Assembly (NCBI GenBank): GCA_016190375.1
Contig: JACPQR010000081.1
Location: 1-63,384 of the forward strand
DNA from: Deltaproteobacteria bacterium
Lineage (GTDB): Bacteria > Myxococcota_A > Polyangia > JACPQR01
Direction of reading: 5' to 3'
DNA: 63,384 nt
Below the pieces are notes generated by a model. That model had not been told where the DNA came from. It did no database searches and saw nothing but the letters and a program-made list of their open reading frames with translations. This document shows positions 61,497 to 63,384 of the stretch, piece after piece (positions within the stretch are counted from its first letter, which is position 1; the number at the start of each line of letters is the position of its first letter). The position numbers and the translations under genes are program-made.

Positions 61497-62648
61497 TCAA
61501 CGGTAGGGTCCCGAGATCTTCGAGCCGACGGCGGCGGCGTTCCGGGCGATGCCGCCGGCGAGCGACCGCACGAGCGCGACCAGTCGCGGAACCGCCGTGG
61601 GCTCCGGATCGATCTGGGCTGCCCTGACTGTCACGCCGTCGTCGTCGAGCTGGACGGAGTCCACCAGGCCCTGGACCTCGAGAAGCCGCTGCCGCGTCTC
61701 GGCATCGAGGATGCTGCTCAGGACCTCCGGCCGGGAGATCCTGGTGGTGAACGCATCGTCGAAGACCGGATCGCCCAGTTTCTCGTCCTGGCCGCAGGCC
61801 TGGGAGCGAGCGGCATCCGTCGAGCTCGACGGTGTGGCCGAGAGCCCCAGCCCCAACGGAGTGTCGAAGCGGACCAGCACCTCGAGGCGGTACCGTAGGC
61901 TCGCCAGGCGCACGGCGCGGGCCGAGATCGTGGCGCATTCCATGCGGCCGCGAATGTAGAGCGGGCAGTCCATGCACTCCATTCCCATGGCTGCGGCGTA
62001 GGCGGTCCAGGCCTGGCGATGCTGGCGAAGGGGGGCCGCGACGGGAATCCTTTCCCTCCGCTCGGTCATGAGTCGAGCCACTCGCCCCGCGGTCCTCAGG
62101 CTCGACTCGAGCGACCGTTCGTTCTCCTCCCCTGGCCCGAACACGATCGAGATTCCGGAGTCGTCGACGGAGAAGTGGGGGCTCGTCCGGGCGGCCTCTT
62201 GCAGGACCTGTCGCATCTCGCGATCCAGGACGACTCGCACGCGTTCGGGCTCGTCGGCAGCGATGGAGTGCTCGCGTTCGAACTCCGGATCGCCTACCTC
62301 GATTTCGCTCATCCCCACGAGCTGGGATGCCTGTCTCTGAAATGGGCGTCGGCGGCAGACGGAGAGCCCCATGTCGGACGCGGGTACGACGTCGCCCGAG
62401 ACGATGGTTGTCTGGCCTCTAGCTGACCCCATCCTCACCCACTCGCGTCGGAGGCGGACCCGGGCCCCCTCGAGCCGGCCGGAGATGGTGCTTCCTTCCC
62501 ATGTCAGGCCGAGGTGCCGGGCCACCCGGCCCCAGGTCGCTGCCCGGCGCCGCGAGCTACGGCCAATCCTGAAGAACGAAATCGCCATGGCCGCGAGGAG
62601 TACGACGACGAACACGCCAACGAGCGTCAAGACGCCGAGGAGGTTCAT
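61497..62648 (-). CDS. Membrane-anchored protein of unknown function
   Basis: 383 residues. One N-terminal membrane helix (LGVLTLVGVFVVVLLAAMAISFF) is followed by a basic patch (RIGRSSRRRAATWGRVARHLGL) and a soluble region that has two similar sections: PEFEREHSIAADEPERVRVVLDREMRQVLQE and PVFDDAFTTRISRPEVLSSILDAETRQRLLE. So the soluble part looks duplicated. Cys pairs occur in MECMDCPLY. No known family. The ATG follows TGCTATCGT by 9 nt. A long in-frame extension upstream is not protein-like. Confidence 0.7.
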   Translation of the reverse strand: MNLLGVLTLVGVFVVVLLAAMAISFFRIGRSSRRRAATWGRVARHLGLTWEGSTISGRLEGARVRLRREWVRMGSARGQTTIVSGDVVPASDMGLSVCRRRPFQRQASQLVGMSEIEVGDPEFEREHSIAADEPERVRVVLDREMRQVLQEAARTSPHFSVDDSGISIVFGPGEENERSLESSLRTAGRVARLMTERRERIPVAAPLRQHRQAWTAYAAAMGMECMDCPLYIRGRMECATISARAVRLASLRYRLEVLVRFDTPLGLGLSATPSSSTDAARSQACGQDEKLGDPVFDDAFTTRISRPEVLSSILDAETRQRLLEVQGLVDSVQLDDDGVTVRAAQIDPEPTAVPRLVALVRSLAGGIARNAAAVGSKISGPYR

Positions 62649-63384
62649 CCACGACGAACGATAGCACCCGATGGCACCCGTAAGCCCTCCCGACGCGAAC
62701 TGATACCGCGGAGGAGGCGGCGCCGGCCAGCGGACGGGTGCCAGCCTGTTGGCGGGCGAGGTCGTGCTCGCCTCGGACGCGCGAAGGAAAGCAAGGGGGG
62801 TGACGATGAGGCACGTCCACGTCGCGGAGGCGCACGCCCGGGAGGTGCCGGAGGCGATCGCCAGGGCGGCGTTGGGCGTGATCGACCCCGAGCGTCGGGT
62901 GCTCGAGATGCGCGGCGCGAGGGTCGAAGTCGGCGCGCCACGGCACGGTGACGGCACCACGGCGACCTCGACGCCGTTTCCTCTCGCGATTGTTCGCGAT
63001 CTTGGCGGGGTGGACGGGACTCGAAAACGTCCCCGCCAGCGCGTCCTCGTCGATCCTCGTCCACTCTGGCCCGGGAAACGCCGCGCCTCGCCGCCTCGGA
63101 GCGGGAACCGAACGTGCCGGATGCTACTTTCCCAGCAGCCCGCTGTACCAACGTACCAAACCAGGCCGGGGAGGGCGATCGTGTCGACCCCAGTTCGCAA
63201 GCAGATCTGCCCGAACGCAGTACGAGCGCGCCAAGCGCGCGGGGTTCCGCGAGTCCGGCGCGTCACGACTCATCAGGAAACGCCAGCGAGATCCCCGATA
63301 CGGGACCACTGGTCCCGAAAGCCGCGGATCCGATCACGGCGGCGCTGACCGCCTCGATCAGGGGCTGGACGGCCGATGGCGACC
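62649..63384. other. Right-end region, no confident gene
   Basis: A plus-strand frame from 62749 has GC-rich third positions for about 80 codons (VHVAEAHAREVPEAIARAAL) and then loses them. I cannot name it and would not call it a gene. The second tRNA-end-like repeat is at 63003-63024. Nothing else is supported. Confidence 0.4.
63003..63024 (-). repeat. tRNA-3'-end-like direct repeat, copy 2
   Basis: The minus strand reads TCGAGTCCCGT-CCACCCC-G-CCA, the same layout as copy 1. The potential T stem is mismatched and no D or anticodon arm follows, so it is not a working tRNA. Confidence 0.45.

Noticed and set aside
60461..63024. Two complete tRNA genes
   Set aside because: Only a 3'-end-like segment is present in each; no anticodon or D arm, and the T stem is mismatched.
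62749..63348. A 199-residue plus-strand open frame at the right end
   Set aside because: Third-position bias is lost after about 80 codons, it has no family motif and it runs across the tRNA-like repeat.

Overview
The window is about 63 kb of GC-rich DNA with densely packed genes. It looks like a Myxococcota (deltaproteobacterial) chromosome. The signs are MYXO-CTERM-like sorting tails, many Cys/Asp-rich lipoproteins with MopE-like calcium or copper-binding motifs, thrombospondin type 3 repeats, a eukaryote-like Ser/Thr kinase, FHA and PilZ proteins, and a sigma-54 activator. No rRNA and no CRISPR array was seen. One tRNA, Leu(UAA), is present.

Layout. 0.3-6.9 kb: alpha/beta hydrolase and D-2-hydroxyacid dehydrogenase operon, TerB-like protein, membrane Ser/Thr kinase, lipoprotein, Uma2 protein and a cupredoxin-like exported protein. 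6.9-8.4 kb: a decayed patch with a PD-(D/E)XK nuclease remnant, an internally deleted DUF4143-type ATPase and one copy of an interspersed repeat. 8.4-19.7 kb: a beta-propeller lipoprotein, then a minus-strand five-gene redox operon (Cys-rich protein, NuoE-like, NuoF-GltD fusion, HoxU-like Fe-S protein, FMN glutamate-synthase domain). This operon is divergent from a histidine kinase and NtrC-type activator pair. A near-consensus sigma-54 promoter and upstream palindromes lie between them. 20-24.4 kb: HicBA toxin-antitoxin, a frameshifted MopE-type lipoprotein, DUF1232 protein, OmpA/TSP3 protein. 24.5-35.3 kb: double-FHA protein, beta-CASP hydrolase, VWA-like lipoprotein, PDZ lipoprotein, two inverted-repeat elements, AGCS-type transporter, MTA phosphorylase with a PfkB kinase, Asp-Ala-repeat lipoprotein, thioesterase. 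35.4-49.2 kb: a 1347-residue fused surface protein, GAF protein, tRNA-Leu, two PilZ proteins, patatin, a truncated sensor/regulator, hisS and a repeat-rich exported protein. 49.3-63.4 kb: accessory DNA with two further interspersed-repeat copies, an AbrB/RelE-like pair, a DUF3472 remnant, a second fused surface protein carrying a diheme cytochrome, a MITE-interrupted gene, a nucleotidyltransferase with a small partner, several lipoproteins, and two tRNA-3'-end-like repeats.

Most notable. (1) Two long genes join a MYXO-CTERM-like tail in frame to a complete lipoprotein signal and a second exported domain, with only an Arg-rich loop between. This suggests a polyprotein cut into two lipidated products. 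(2) The glutamate-synthase-like redox operon lacks a glutaminase domain and appears to be switched by the adjacent sigma-54 two-component system. (3) A 225-bp TA-flanked MITE sits in a gene whose reading frame is restored by precise excision in silico. (4) Many genes have an extended -10 (TGnTAnnnT) only 6-10 nt before the start codon and no ribosome-binding site, which suggests widespread leaderless transcription.
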